A stretch of DNA of 49,768 nucleotides from contig JAGWAT010000019.1 in the NCBI GenBank assembly GCA_021296265.1, positions 960-50,727 on the forward strand. The letters are read 5' to 3'. How positions within the stretch are numbered: the stretch's first letter is position 1; each line of letters begins with the position of its first letter. The notes beneath the pieces are model-generated. The model did not search any database. It was not told where the DNA came from and was given only the letters and a program-made list of their open reading frames with translations. The DNA is from Alphaproteobacteria bacterium. GTDB taxonomy: Bacteria; Pseudomonadota; Alphaproteobacteria; TMED109. The position numbers and the translations under genes were made by a program. Positions 16,230 to 24,592 of the stretch are shown in pieces.

Positions 16230-17618
16230 ATGGGTCAGGATCACGAGAGGGCAGACCAGGAAGCGGTCGACACCAGGATCGGCGGGCAGGCGCGGCGGCA
16301 CGCACGACTGGGTCTTGAGGCCAGCCGGGTGGCCGCCCGCTACGTGGGAAGGCGGGCTACCGGCCGTCAGGATGACGGCGTCTCCGGGGCCTCCGACCTG
16401 GTCCGGGCGCTGGGAGGCCTCAAGGGGCCGGTCATGAAGGTCGCCCAGTTGCTGGCGGCGGTCCCCGACCTACTCCCGCCGGAGTACGCCAAGCAGCTCA
16501 GCACCCTGCAGGCCGATGCCCCCCCGATGGGATGGTTGTTCGTACGCCGACGCATGGCAGCGGAACTGGGGCCGGACTGGCAGGACCGGTTCGAGGCGTT
16601 CGGCCGCAATGCGGCGCATGCGGCGTCGCTCGGGCAGGTCCACCGAGCCCGCGCCGACGGACGCGACCTGGCGCTCAAGCTGCAGTACCCCGACATGGCC
16701 TCGACCGTGCAGGCCGACCTCAAGCAGTTGCGGTTCTTTCTTGGCCTGTACGGTCGCTATGACCGGGCCATTCATACGAGCGAGGTCTACGCCGAACTGG
16801 CCGTGCGGCTGCAGGAGGAACTCGACTACGCTCGAGAGCGGCGGACCATGCGGATGTTCGCGGACATGCTGGCCTCGACGGACGGAGTTCGGGTGCCCGA
16901 GCCGGTCGCGGCACTGTGCACCGAACGGTTGCTCACCATGACGTGGCTGGAAGGCCGACGGCTCAGCGAGTTTGCTGACGCGCCGCAGGAAGTCCGCGAT
17001 CAGGCGGCGCTCCGGCTGTTCCATGCTTGGTACCAACCGTTCTACTGGTACGGCGTGATTCACGGAGACCCGCACCCCGGAAATTATTCCCTTGCCGCGG
17101 ACGGAACCCTCAACCTGCTCGATTTCGGATGCGTGCGGACGTTCGAGGCCCGATTCGTCGAAGGCGTCATCAATCTTTACCGGGCGAAACGCGACGGCGA
17201 CAAGGAACTGGCGGTCGCCGCATATGAATCGTGGGGGTTCACCGGGCTGTCTCAGGAGATGCTGGACGTGCTCGACCTCTGGGCGGACTATCTCTACGCG
17301 CCGCTGCTCGACGATCAGACACGGCCGATTCAGGAGGGCACCAGCGCGGGCCGGCGGGTTGTCGTGCACGTCCATCGGGAACTGCGGCGCCTTGGCGGCG
17401 TGAAACCACCCAGGGAATTCGTACTGGTCGATCGGGCTGCGATCGGCTTGGGATCCGTCTTCACGACGCTGGGTGCGCGGCTCAACTGGCATCGGCTGAT
17501 CGAGGAGATCATGGGGGGATTTTCCAAGGAGGCACTTGCCCGCAACCAGTGCCGCGCCCTCCAGCGGGCGGGATTCCAGCCGGCCGAGTCGGGGTCGGAG
17601 CAACATTCGGCCGGGTAG
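16230..17618 (+). CDS. ABC1/AarF (UbiB/COQ8-like) atypical kinase
   Basis: 462 residues from ATG 16230, which has GGGG six nt upstream. ATG 16224 and 16200 are alternatives. It contains the ABC1 protein-kinase-like core: the KxGQ-equivalent is KVAQ (70-73), LALKLQYPDM holds the ATP-site Lys, EELDYARE follows, then HGDPHPGNY as catalytic loop and LLDFGCVR as metal site. Family members (UbiB, COQ8) support ubiquinone biosynthesis and bind lipids at membranes. The glycine of KxGQ is replaced by alanine. It is followed by tRNA-Val. A quinone role is from the family only. Confidence 0.87.
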   Translation: MGQDHERADQEAVDTRIGGQARRHARLGLEASRVAARYVGRRATGRQDDGVSGASDLVRALGGLKGPVMKVAQLLAAVPDLLPPEYAKQLSTLQADAPPMGWLFVRRRMAAELGPDWQDRFEAFGRNAAHAASLGQVHRARADGRDLALKLQYPDMASTVQADLKQLRFFLGLYGRYDRAIHTSEVYAELAVRLQEELDYARERRTMRMFADMLASTDGVRVPEPVAALCTERLLTMTWLEGRRLSEFADAPQEVRDQAALRLFHAWYQPFYWYGVIHGDPHPGNYSLAADGTLNLLDFGCVRTFEARFVEGVINLYRAKRDGDKELAVAAYESWGFTGLSQEMLDVLDLWADYLYAPLLDDQTRPIQEGTSAGRRVVVHVHRELRRLGGVKPPREFVLVDRAAIGLGSVFTTLGARLNWHRLIEEIMGGFSKEALARNQCRALQRAGFQPAESGSEQHSAG

Positions 17619-17780
17619 ACTGACGGTCTGCGCCACCTTGACCTCAAGGATCGAACCCGCTCCCCGATCGCGCGCGCCCGAGCAGCAATATTCCGTCGAG
17701 GTCTGAAAGTTTGGCGCTCGGCCCGCGTCGGTGGTTGGCTGGGACGGAGCGCGTGCCTATAGTCGGAGGCCGAATTCGGC

Positions 17781-17855
17781 GGGCGCGTAGCTCAGCGGGA
17801 GAGCACTACGTTGACATCGTAGGGGTCGCTGGTTCAATCCCAGCCGCGCCCACCA
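17781..17855 (+). tRNA. tRNA-Val (anticodon GAC)
   Basis: Cloverleaf can be drawn completely: acceptor GGGCGCG (17781-17787) with CGCGCCC (17845-17851), D-stem GCTC/GAGC, anticodon stem CTACG/CGTAG around loop TTGACAT (anticodon GAC), and T-stem GCTGG/CCAGC around TTCAATC. Discriminator A and CCA are encoded (17853-17855). Confidence 0.95.
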
Positions 17856-17912
17856 CTCGTGTACTTGGCCGTACGGCCACGTTATGAGGGGTCAGCGGTA
17901 TTGGCCACGGTA

Positions 17913-18137
17913 TCAGGTGTCCGTCCGCCGCCCCTGACACCGGAATTCCCGAATCCGCTCGGGAAGGCGTTTCCGAAGTGAATTCACCCTGACGCCAAGC
18001 GTCCTGCCCACCTCGCGCAAATTCATCGATTCCGAATCGCGAAGGATTGCACTGAAACTTGCGTCTATGCGGTCCTGACCCGCTCCCCGGAAGCTGGGCC
18101 GTACAAACCGAGAATTTTCTCGCAAACCGTGATCCAA
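17913..18137 (-). CDS. Small protein or remnant with TniQ-like C-terminal helix-turn-helix
   Basis: Up to 74 residues. The segment ILRDSESMNLREVGRTLGV followed by LRKRLPERIREF resembles the C-terminal HTH repeat found in TniQ/TnsD-type transposition proteins and related regulators. The N-terminal half lacks domain character. It lies 58 nt beyond tRNA-Val in a 366-nt gap before the enolase-superfamily gene, where the rest of the sequence holds nothing I recognise. It may be a scrap of a tRNA-targeted element; a standalone small gene is equally possible. Confidence 0.3.
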   Translation of the reverse strand: MDHGLRENSRFVRPSFRGAGQDRIDASFSAILRDSESMNLREVGRTLGVRVNSLRKRLPERIREFRCQGRRTDT

Positions 18138-18221
18138 CTTCCGGGGAGCAGGTCACCTGACGGACGTCAGCACTTAGGGGAAATCTGGCAGGCAACGGGA
18201 ACGGTGTAAGTTTCCGGGCTG

Positions 18222-19322
18222 TCAGCCCTCGTATAGGTTTCTGGCGACGACATCCTCGTTCCAGTCCAGGCCCATTCCCGGCACATTCGGGATGTGCAAC
18301 TGGCTGTCCTTGATCTCGTAGGGATTTTCCAGGATCGGATCGGCCCAGTCCTGCCACTCCAACCAATGTGCGGTTTCGGTCGCCCGCATCACGTGGGCGC
18401 CGACCTCGGGATAGAGGTGCGTTGACATCGGGATACCGGCCGCACCGGCGATTGCCGCTGCGCGCATCCATCCGGTAACACCGCCGATGCGCATGAAATC
18501 CGGCATCACGTAGTCGCAAGCCCGGGCCTGCAACGCCTTATGCAGATCGCGTGGTCCGTAGAAATTCTCACCGATCTGCAGGGGTGTCCTGAGCTCCCGG
18601 GCGAGTTGGGCGTATCCATCGAAATTGTCATAGACAACCGGCTCTTCCAGCCAGGTCAGTCCAAGGTCGTCGAGCATGTGGCACCGGCGTAATGCCTCGG
18701 CCATGTCCAGACCCTGATTGAAATCGATCATCAAGTGCATGTCGTGGCCGACCGCCCGGCGAACCGCATCGATCGTGGCAAGGTCGTCCTTGGGATCTTC
18801 CCGGCCGAGCCGCAGTTTCACGCCATCGAACTGTCCTTCATCGTGGATCTCGATGGCTTCGGCGGCGACTGCGGACGGAGACTTGAGCCAGAGCCCGTTG
18901 CTGTTGTAGGCGCGCACTGGACCGGGCGAACCGCCGAGCAGCGTGCACAGCGGCATGCCGGCGGCCTTGGCCAGGGCGTCCCAGGCTGCCATGTCAATGC
19001 CGGAGACGGCGATCATCGACATGCCTTCGTATCCGACAAAGTGCAGCGACTTTCGGGCGGTCTCATAGATTTCCGCCGGCGCCAGCTTCTGGCCTTTGAG
19101 CATCGCCCCCATGTCGCGCAAGGCCGGCACGAGATAGTTCATCGACTTGACAATGTAGGGCTCCAGATAGCTGCGCCCGACGATCCCTTCTTCCGTTTGC
19201 AAATCGATCAGGATCAGCGGCCATTCCGTAATGGTCGCGATCTTGGCGACTACGGGGCGCCTCAGCTTGAGAACGACCGCGCGCACTTCGACGCTGTGGA
19301 AGGTCAGTGTTTCGGGCGCCAT
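18222..19322 (-). CDS. Mandelate racemase/muconate lactonizing enzyme family protein (enolase superfamily)
   Basis: 366 residues. The barrel residues of the mandelate-racemase subgroup can be placed: KLR (K169, R171), metal ligands D200 (DFNQG), E226 (EEP) and E252 (GEN), D275, then H302 (THLYPE) of the His-Asp dyad, and E322 near LEW. These enzymes abstract the proton alpha to a carboxylate; most are acid-sugar dehydratases. The Arg in place of the second Lys of the KxK base motif makes the exact reaction uncertain. The gene stands alone, with a 405-nt upstream region. Confidence 0.88.
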   Translation of the reverse strand: MAPETLTFHSVEVRAVVLKLRRPVVAKIATITEWPLILIDLQTEEGIVGRSYLEPYIVKSMNYLVPALRDMGAMLKGQKLAPAEIYETARKSLHFVGYEGMSMIAVSGIDMAAWDALAKAAGMPLCTLLGGSPGPVRAYNSNGLWLKSPSAVAAEAIEIHDEGQFDGVKLRLGREDPKDDLATIDAVRRAVGHDMHLMIDFNQGLDMAEALRRCHMLDDLGLTWLEEPVVYDNFDGYAQLARELRTPLQIGENFYGPRDLHKALQARACDYVMPDFMRIGGVTGWMRAAAIAGAAGIPMSTHLYPEVGAHVMRATETAHWLEWQDWADPILENPYEIKDSQLHIPNVPGMGLDWNEDVVARNLYEG

Positions 19323-19727
19323 CTATCGGGACTCCATCGACATTGCGGAGGCTCTCAGCGCAGGAGCACTCAACTGGTTTGCGGCATTGCCGCCCCCAAG
19401 GCAGACCACCCGAGTGTCTCGCGCCAAGTGTTCAAAAGTTAGAGGAAAGCCGGAGGCTGCGAACTACTCACTTTGCCGGCAAATTAGGTTGCTGACGGCG
19501 GTTCAGCCTGCCCGTGATTGGAACGCCAGGGGGTGGAATCATGGGTGCGCGCCGCCGATCCTCCCTGGCCTCCGGGTCAGCGGATGACTTCGTCTATCGC
19601 TCCCGACCGGGCCCCCGGACCACGCCCTGGAAGCCGGACATTCTAGCCATCGACGTGCTGAACAGCGAATTCTGACCGGTCTCCTGGCAAGGCCCGCGCC
19701 AGGGCCACCTCTGCCCGCGATGTTGGC
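19323..19727. other. Intergenic region upstream of the enolase-superfamily gene
   Basis: 405 nt between two minus-strand genes. It should hold the promoter for the enolase-superfamily gene. The only coding-like content is a 44-codon plus-strand frame (19541-19675), listed separately. Confidence 0.4.
19541..19675 (+). CDS. Possible small protein, unrecognised
   Basis: 44-codon frame from ATG 19541 with GGTGGAA just upstream, ending in TGA 19673-19675. The second half (SRPGPRTTPWKPDILAIDVL) has protein-like composition, in contrast to the Arg-rich frames around it. No family recognised. It could be a genuine small gene or the tail of a decayed one. Confidence 0.22.
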   Translation: MGARRRSSLASGSADDFVYRSRPGPRTTPWKPDILAIDVLNSEF

Positions 19728-20009
19728 TTAGGCGTCGGTCACGTCGAAATGGCGGATGCTAGGTGGCTCGGCGAGGCGCTCCATAAGCTGGGCGCTGGTA
19801 CCCCTGTCCCGCTGCCAGGCAAGATATTTTTCGTATTGCCCGCGGGATTCCCGCGCTTCCACGACCGCCACATCGTCGGCGGCGTCACTGTTCTGCAGCG
19901 TCTCGACGCTTATGCAGCCGTCATGTGCGCGCGTTGCCGGCAGGATCGACCTGAAAAACGCGACCAGATCGGCTCCCGTGCCGGGCTTCGCCTTGACCTC
20001 AAGAATCAC
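19728..20009 (-). CDS. Antibiotic biosynthesis monooxygenase (ABM) domain protein, N terminus interrupted by stop
   Basis: 93 residues from GTG 20009, with the ABM dimeric alpha-beta barrel pattern: ILEVKAKPGTGADLVAFFRSILPATRAHDGC, then VAVVEARESRGQYEKYLAWQRDRG. Four codons upstream, ATG 20019-20021 has a good GGGAGAGG ribosome site but reads Met-Ala-Val-stop (TAA 20010-20012), immediately before the GTG. The family commonly starts within a few residues of the first strand, so TAA probably replaced a sense codon. Restart at GTG could still yield a nearly complete protein; otherwise it is a young pseudogene. Function (small-molecule oxygenase or quinol oxidation) unknown. Confidence 0.65.
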   Translation of the reverse strand: MILEVKAKPGTGADLVAFFRSILPATRAHDGCISVETLQNSDAADDVAVVEARESRGQYEKYLAWQRDRGTSAQLMERLAEPPSIRHFDVTDA

Positions 20010-20021
20010 TTATACAGCCAT

Positions 20022-20785
20022 TTGGATACCTCTCCCTTCGACTCGTGAGCCTATCACTATTGCCGGTCCGTTGCGCTCGGCCGTTCACAAGTCGACCATG
20101 TTCCGACCCGATGCGAAAGGAGTTCGTGTCCTTCATCGTATCCAGAGACCGGGGCTCCGGAAGTCCGGACCGGGTCGTCAGGCGGGTTGGTGGTCGAAAT
20201 ATCGCCACGGCGGGCGGGCGAGGTCAAGCTCAACTCCCTCCTTGAGACCGTCCGCTCGTCGTTCTTTTCGAGGAGCACACCGCCGGCGAGGCGGGTCATG
20301 TTCGTAGGGGAGTCACCATCCAGGGACCCCGAAACCCACCACGGGGACAGCCGTCGGATGGGTCGACGGCGGGACTGGCCAACGCATGCGCCGACGTGCA
20401 CGCTGCTGGGCAAGTTACCGTCCAAGACTTCCCGATTGCCCAACCGTCAATGCTCCGAATTGAGCCAAGTGTCGGGGTCGCCGGCCAGCACTGGCAACAC
20501 CGACAGTCGTTGTCGGCAGATCCACGCTTCGAACGTGTGGCCAGGTGACGTAGCGACGATTCGCTGGCCTCGATACCGGGGATACTCGACTTGCGCCTAG
20601 TTCGGTTCCGAAGCGACATCATGCGGGTGCAAAGGCGCAGTGGTCGCCTTCAATCGGTGCGGACGGCACCACCACGGTCTCGGCCGGGAATGCCTGACCG
20701 CCGGCCCAGCGCCCACTCGAACGTCAGTTCGTCGCGTCAAATCTGCACGTGTGCCTCGGCGCAGCCATCGCTGTCCGCCCGGCGT
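20022..20785. other. 764-nt region without an intact gene
   Basis: Lies between the ABM gene and the VOC gene, both on the minus strand. One stretch on the minus strand (about 20449-20595) reads as protein-like sequence with RYRGQRIVATSPGHTFEAW and a final WLNSEH then TGA, but an in-frame TAG precedes it and no start is available. A second minus-strand frame near 20057-20300 has fair composition (MTRLAGGVLLEKNDERTV) but no recognisable domain. I interpret this as decayed coding sequence. Confidence 0.35.
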
Positions 20786-21253
20786 TCATGGATTCTGGTC
20801 CCAGTCAGGATCATCGCTCGGCGAGATTGGGGGATCGGCGGCGAGCAGCCCCTTGCCGGGGACATGGTTGATTTCGATGCGGATCCCGTCCGGGTCTTCG
20901 AAGACGATGTAGTAGTAGCCGGGCGCCCAGCTTCCTTCGATCGGTCCCCGGTCGATCTTTGCCCCCATCGCGCGCAGTTTCGCCGCGACCTTGTCCACGT
21001 CTTCGCGCGAACGGGCACGCAGGCAGAGATGGTGCAGACCCACCCGGTTCTGCTCGAAGCGCTCGTTCTCATGATCCGGTCCGGCCCGCTGAATGCCGAG
21101 CGCCGTGCGCCCGCCGACGTGATAGACGAAATTGTTGCCGTCATAGACCTTTTGCAAGCCGAGAAACGGCAGTAGCTCGCAGTAGAACGCCCGCGCCTCG
21201 TCGAAGTTGCTGACAGTCAGAATGACGTGCGCCATGCCGTTAATTTCGATCAT
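20786..21253 (-). CDS. VOC family protein (glyoxalase/dioxygenase-like)
   Basis: 155 residues. The vicinal-oxygen-chelate fold is visible as two beta-alpha-beta-beta-beta units: MAHVILTVSNFDEARAFYCELLPFLG, then GLHHLCLRARSREDVDKVAAKLRAMG, and the terminal YYYIVFEDPDGIRIEINH. Metal-site candidates are the His of MAHVILTV, the His of LHHLC and the Glu of RIEINH. Such proteins are metal-dependent lyases, dioxygenases or epimerases; the specific reaction is not deducible. The ATG overlaps the GST stop by 4 nt, so the two are translationally coupled and plausibly act in one detoxification step. Confidence 0.82.
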   Translation of the reverse strand: MIEINGMAHVILTVSNFDEARAFYCELLPFLGLQKVYDGNNFVYHVGGRTALGIQRAGPDHENERFEQNRVGLHHLCLRARSREDVDKVAAKLRAMGAKIDRGPIEGSWAPGYYYIVFEDPDGIRIEINHVPGKGLLAADPPISPSDDPDWDQNP

Positions 21254-21951
21254 CGGATCGCTCCGGGATTCGCATGGGCCATCAGGTGCTTGCGCGCCTC
21301 TTCGTCCCATGTGCCGGTGGGTTTGCCGAACTCCCTGCCGACCTCGTAGCCGCGCCTGAGCCCGGGGCGCTGCTGCAACGCCTTGTACCAGCGCTTGACG
21401 TTCGGAAAGCGGTCGAGATCCACCTCCTGGCGCTTGTAGGTGATCACCCAGGGCCAGCAGGCCATGTCCGCGATCGAATAGTTGCCGGCAAGGAACTCGC
21501 GCCCTTCCAGGCGGCGGTCGAGAACGCCGTAAAGCCGCAGCATCTCGTTCGTGTAGCGCTCCACGGCGTAGGGCATCGTTTCCGGGGCGTAGAGACGGAA
21601 GTGCCCCGCCTGGCCGAGCATCGGCCCAAGCCCGCCCATCTGCCACATCAGCCACTCGACGACCGCCATTCGACCCCGGAGGTCGGAGGGCAGGAACTTC
21701 CCGGTTTTCTCGGCGAGATAAAGCAGGATTGCGCCACTCTCGAACACCGACACGGGCTCTCCGCCGCCCCGCGGGTCGTGGTCGACGATCGCTGGCATCC
21801 GGTTGTTGGGACTGATTTTCAGGAAATCCGGCTCGAACTGTGCACCGCGGCTGATGTTCACCGGCACGATGCGGTAGTCGAGCTCCATCTCCTCGAGCGC
21901 GATGGAGATCTTCCAACCGTTCGGGGTCGGCCAGTAATGGGCGTCGATCAA
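21250..21951 (-). CDS. Glutathione S-transferase, YghU/YfcG-like
   Basis: 233 residues. The thioredoxin-like N domain (YWPTPNGWKISIALEEMELDY, PNNRMPAIVDHDP, VFESGAILLYLAEKTG) has the Thr-Pro-Asn start and the ES glutathione-binding motif of the nu-class bacterial GSTs YfcG/YghU. The C domain is all-helical with NYSIADMACWPWV. Nu-class GSTs show disulfide-bond reductase activity with glutathione. It is coupled to the VOC gene by a 4-nt overlap. The 347 nt upstream is the divergent promoter region with rpe. Confidence 0.88.
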   Translation of the reverse strand: MIDAHYWPTPNGWKISIALEEMELDYRIVPVNISRGAQFEPDFLKISPNNRMPAIVDHDPRGGGEPVSVFESGAILLYLAEKTGKFLPSDLRGRMAVVEWLMWQMGGLGPMLGQAGHFRLYAPETMPYAVERYTNEMLRLYGVLDRRLEGREFLAGNYSIADMACWPWVITYKRQEVDLDRFPNVKRWYKALQQRPGLRRGYEVGREFGKPTGTWDEEARKHLMAHANPGAIR

Positions 21952-22298
21952 GGAAGGAACTCCGGCAAAGGGATCGGCAATCGGGTGCGGAGCATAGGCT
22001 CCGAACCCGGATCACGGTATCGCAGAACGGGCCGTGGCAGTGCCCGGAACTCCCGCAGATGGCTCCGGAACCGAGGGCCCCGGATGATGGTTCGTGCCGC
22101 AATTGCGATATATTCGTGGCGGTGTCCGCAGTGATCTGGCCGAGATGCGGTTACCGGACTGTCGAACCATCGGCGATGCCAACAGTCACCGCGATGGTCT
22201 CGTTCCCGCCAGAGCTTTGTCTCGCGGTCTCACTTCCGACCGTCTGGCCGCCTGGTCTCGCGCTGTCGGCTTCGGCATCTGTTCAGTAAGGTGGAAGC
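21952..22298. other. Divergent intergenic region, GST / rpe
   Basis: 347 nt separating two divergent genes; it must carry both promoters. Open frames here are short and lack domain features. No RNA motif or repeat recognised. Confidence 0.4.
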
Positions 22299-22973
22299 GT
22301 GTCCCGACGACCGCGTCTTGCCCCGTCGTTGCTAGCGGCTGACTTCGCCTCGCTGGGAAGCGAGACGCAGGCCATGGAGGCCGCGGGCGCCGACCTGATC
22401 CACGTCGATGTGATGGACGGGCACTTCGTCCCGGAGCTGACCTTTGGCCCCGCCGTCGTCCGGGCGCTCCGCCCCCACACCCGCTTGCCGCTGGACGTCC
22501 ACCTGATGGTCGAGCCGGCGGAGGCAGCCGTCGAGGCGTTTGCCGCCGCGGGCGCCGATCTCATCACCGTCCACGTCGAGGCTTGTCCGCATCTCGACCG
22601 CACGTTGCGCCGGATACGCGAACTGGGGAAGAAGGCAGGTGTCGCGCTCAATCCCGGCACCTCCGAGAACCTGCTCGAGCCGGCGCTCGGAATCTGCGAC
22701 CTGGTTCTGGTGATGACGGTGAACCCCGGCTACGGGGGTCAGACGTTCCTCGCTGACCAGGTGCGGAAGATCAGGGCGTTGCGCGAATGCATCGACGCGC
22801 GATCGCTGCCGGTGGAGCTGAGCGTGGATGGCGGGGTGAATCCGGACACCGCGCCGCTGGCGATCGAGGCTGGCGCGGACATCCTGGTGGCCGGGGCCGC
22901 CGCGTTCCGGGGCGGCCCAGCGCGATATCGCGGGAACTTGGCCGGACTGCGGCCCGGCGGTAGCACCGCGTGA
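22299..22973 (+). CDS. rpe: Ribulose-phosphate 3-epimerase
   Basis: 224 residues, TIM barrel. Catalytic/metal motifs are LAPSLLAADF, HVDVMDGHFVPE (His and Asp ligands), VHLMVEP, VMTVNPGYGGQTF and the second catalytic Asp in VDGGVN. It interconverts ribulose-5-phosphate and xylulose-5-phosphate in the pentose phosphate/Calvin pathways. The GTG start at 22299 is preceded by AAGGTGGAAG. The stop overlaps the GTG of the heparinase-like gene by 4 nt. Confidence 0.95.
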   Translation: MSRRPRLAPSLLAADFASLGSETQAMEAAGADLIHVDVMDGHFVPELTFGPAVVRALRPHTRLPLDVHLMVEPAEAAVEAFAAAGADLITVHVEACPHLDRTLRRIRELGKKAGVALNPGTSENLLEPALGICDLVLVMTVNPGYGGQTFLADQVRKIRALRECIDARSLPVELSVDGGVNPDTAPLAIEAGADILVAGAAAFRGGPARYRGNLAGLRPGGSTA

Positions 22974-24574
22974 TCGGCGGCGGCGGCGGGGATCCGCATC
23001 GGTCAATCCCCGTGTGGCGCGCTGCACTGTACGGGTCGTCACTCTGGAAGATGTGGCTACGGCGCCGGCGCCCCGAGATGGTCATCCGTCGCGTGGAGGA
23101 CCCGGTACAGGGCGACGCGAAGCTGGGCGATGCGCTGTTCACGGGCAGCTACGCGTTCCAGGGTGAGACGCTCGTTTCCCGCACGCAGCCGGTGTGGGAG
23201 CCTGACGGGCACAGCGCGGCCTGGCTGGAAGACCTGCACAGTTTCCTGTGGATTCGCGATCTGCGTGCGGCTGGCGACGAGCTCGCGTCGTTGCACGCGC
23301 GAAAGCTGATCGACTCGTGGCTCGAGGCGTATGCGGACTGGCATCCGGAGTTCTGGCGCATCGACATCCTGAGCAATCGCGTGACAGCGTGGCTGCTGCA
23401 CGCTGATTTCCTGCTGAAGCGGGCGGACGACGCGTTCCGCCAGCGCTTCAATACGGCGCTGACAGCGCAGGTCCGTCATCTCGCGCATGGCGCCCGCGTC
23501 CCGCGCCTTGCGTACCGGCCCGTGGCGGCCGTGCGTGGGCTGTACCTGTCGGGCCTGCTGTTGAGCGGCGGTGCGAAATGCCTGCAGCAGGCGCGGCTGC
23601 TGCTGCCAGAGGCCCTGAAAACGGCCCCTGGCCACGACCCGCTGATCTCCCCGAGGCCGTCGGAATGCGTGGGGTTGCTGGAACAGCTGATCACGCTGCG
23701 CGGGGTCCTCGCCGAGTGTGGCGAGGAGCCGGCGGCCGCGACCGTCACCCCGGCCCTGCGCGAGACCGCGTCCTGCGTCAGCACCTGCCTGCTGGGAGAT
23801 CACCAGCTCGGGCAGTTCCACGGCGGCGTGGCCGGGGACGCCGGGCAGATTCGCCGTTTCCTGAACGCCTGCCGGGATGCCGGGCCCGGTTCCGCGGACG
23901 CTACCGGCTACCGGAGGATGTCGGTGGGCGGCACGACGGTAATCGCCGACTTCGGCCTGCCGCCGCCGGGCGGGAGCAGTGCGCCGCTCTGCTTCGAGAT
24001 GAGCGACGCCGATCAGCGCCTGATCGTCAACTGCGGGCCGGTCCAGCCGATGGTGCGAGCCGCGGGAACCGCACCACGGGGTAACAGCACGCATTCCACG
24101 CTCTCGATCCGTGACAGCGATGCGCGACTACGGCGCGACCAGCGCAACCCCATGGTGACGGCGGAACGGCGACCCCGGGAGGACGGCGAAGAGGTGACCG
24201 GCATGCATCGGGGCTACGAGGCACGTTTCGGGATCATCCATGTACGTCGGCTGGCGCTGAGCCGCGGCGGCCGAACCCTCACCGGCACGGAGACGCTGAC
24301 AGGGCGTCGGGAGCACCCGTTCGTGATCCGGTTTCACCTGCATCCGAAAGTGCAGCCGCTCGGCGGCGAGGACTCGCGCTCGGTCCTGCTGCACCGCAGC
24401 GGGCGCGTGTGGGAATTTCACTTCGAGGGAGACGCGGCGCTCTCGATCGAGCCGTCGGTCTACATGGACAACGGCGCGGAGATTGCCGACACTTGGCAGG
24501 TGGTGCTTACGGGCCGTTACCGCAGCCCAGTCAGCGCGGTAACGTGGCGGCTGGTCCGCTCGGCGAGCGAGTGA
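22970..24574 (+). CDS. Heparinase II/III family protein
   Basis: 534 residues from GTG 22970 (GTGA overlap with rpe). The N-terminal helical part (PDGHSAAWLEDLHSFLWIRDLRA and later FWRIDILSNRVTAWLLHADFLL) matches the alpha/alpha toroid of alphaproteobacterial heparinase-like proteins. The C-terminal beta-sandwich has NSTHSTLSIRDSDAR, MHRGYEARFGIIHVRRLALS and RFHLHPKVQP, the heparinase II/III-like domain. No signal peptide is obvious. The order rpe - heparinase-like - purH is typical in alphaproteobacteria, here interrupted by the KAS III gene and the cysQ-like gene. A polysaccharide-lyase activity is not proven for this group. Confidence 0.85.
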   Translation: MIGGGGGDPHRSIPVWRAALYGSSLWKMWLRRRRPEMVIRRVEDPVQGDAKLGDALFTGSYAFQGETLVSRTQPVWEPDGHSAAWLEDLHSFLWIRDLRAAGDELASLHARKLIDSWLEAYADWHPEFWRIDILSNRVTAWLLHADFLLKRADDAFRQRFNTALTAQVRHLAHGARVPRLAYRPVAAVRGLYLSGLLLSGGAKCLQQARLLLPEALKTAPGHDPLISPRPSECVGLLEQLITLRGVLAECGEEPAAATVTPALRETASCVSTCLLGDHQLGQFHGGVAGDAGQIRRFLNACRDAGPGSADATGYRRMSVGGTTVIADFGLPPPGGSSAPLCFEMSDADQRLIVNCGPVQPMVRAAGTAPRGNSTHSTLSIRDSDARLRRDQRNPMVTAERRPREDGEEVTGMHRGYEARFGIIHVRRLALSRGGRTLTGTETLTGRREHPFVIRFHLHPKVQPLGGEDSRSVLLHRSGRVWEFHFEGDAALSIEPSVYMDNGAEIADTWQVVLTGRYRSPVSAVTWRLVRSASE

Positions 24575-24592
24575 ACTGATGGCATGAACGTG

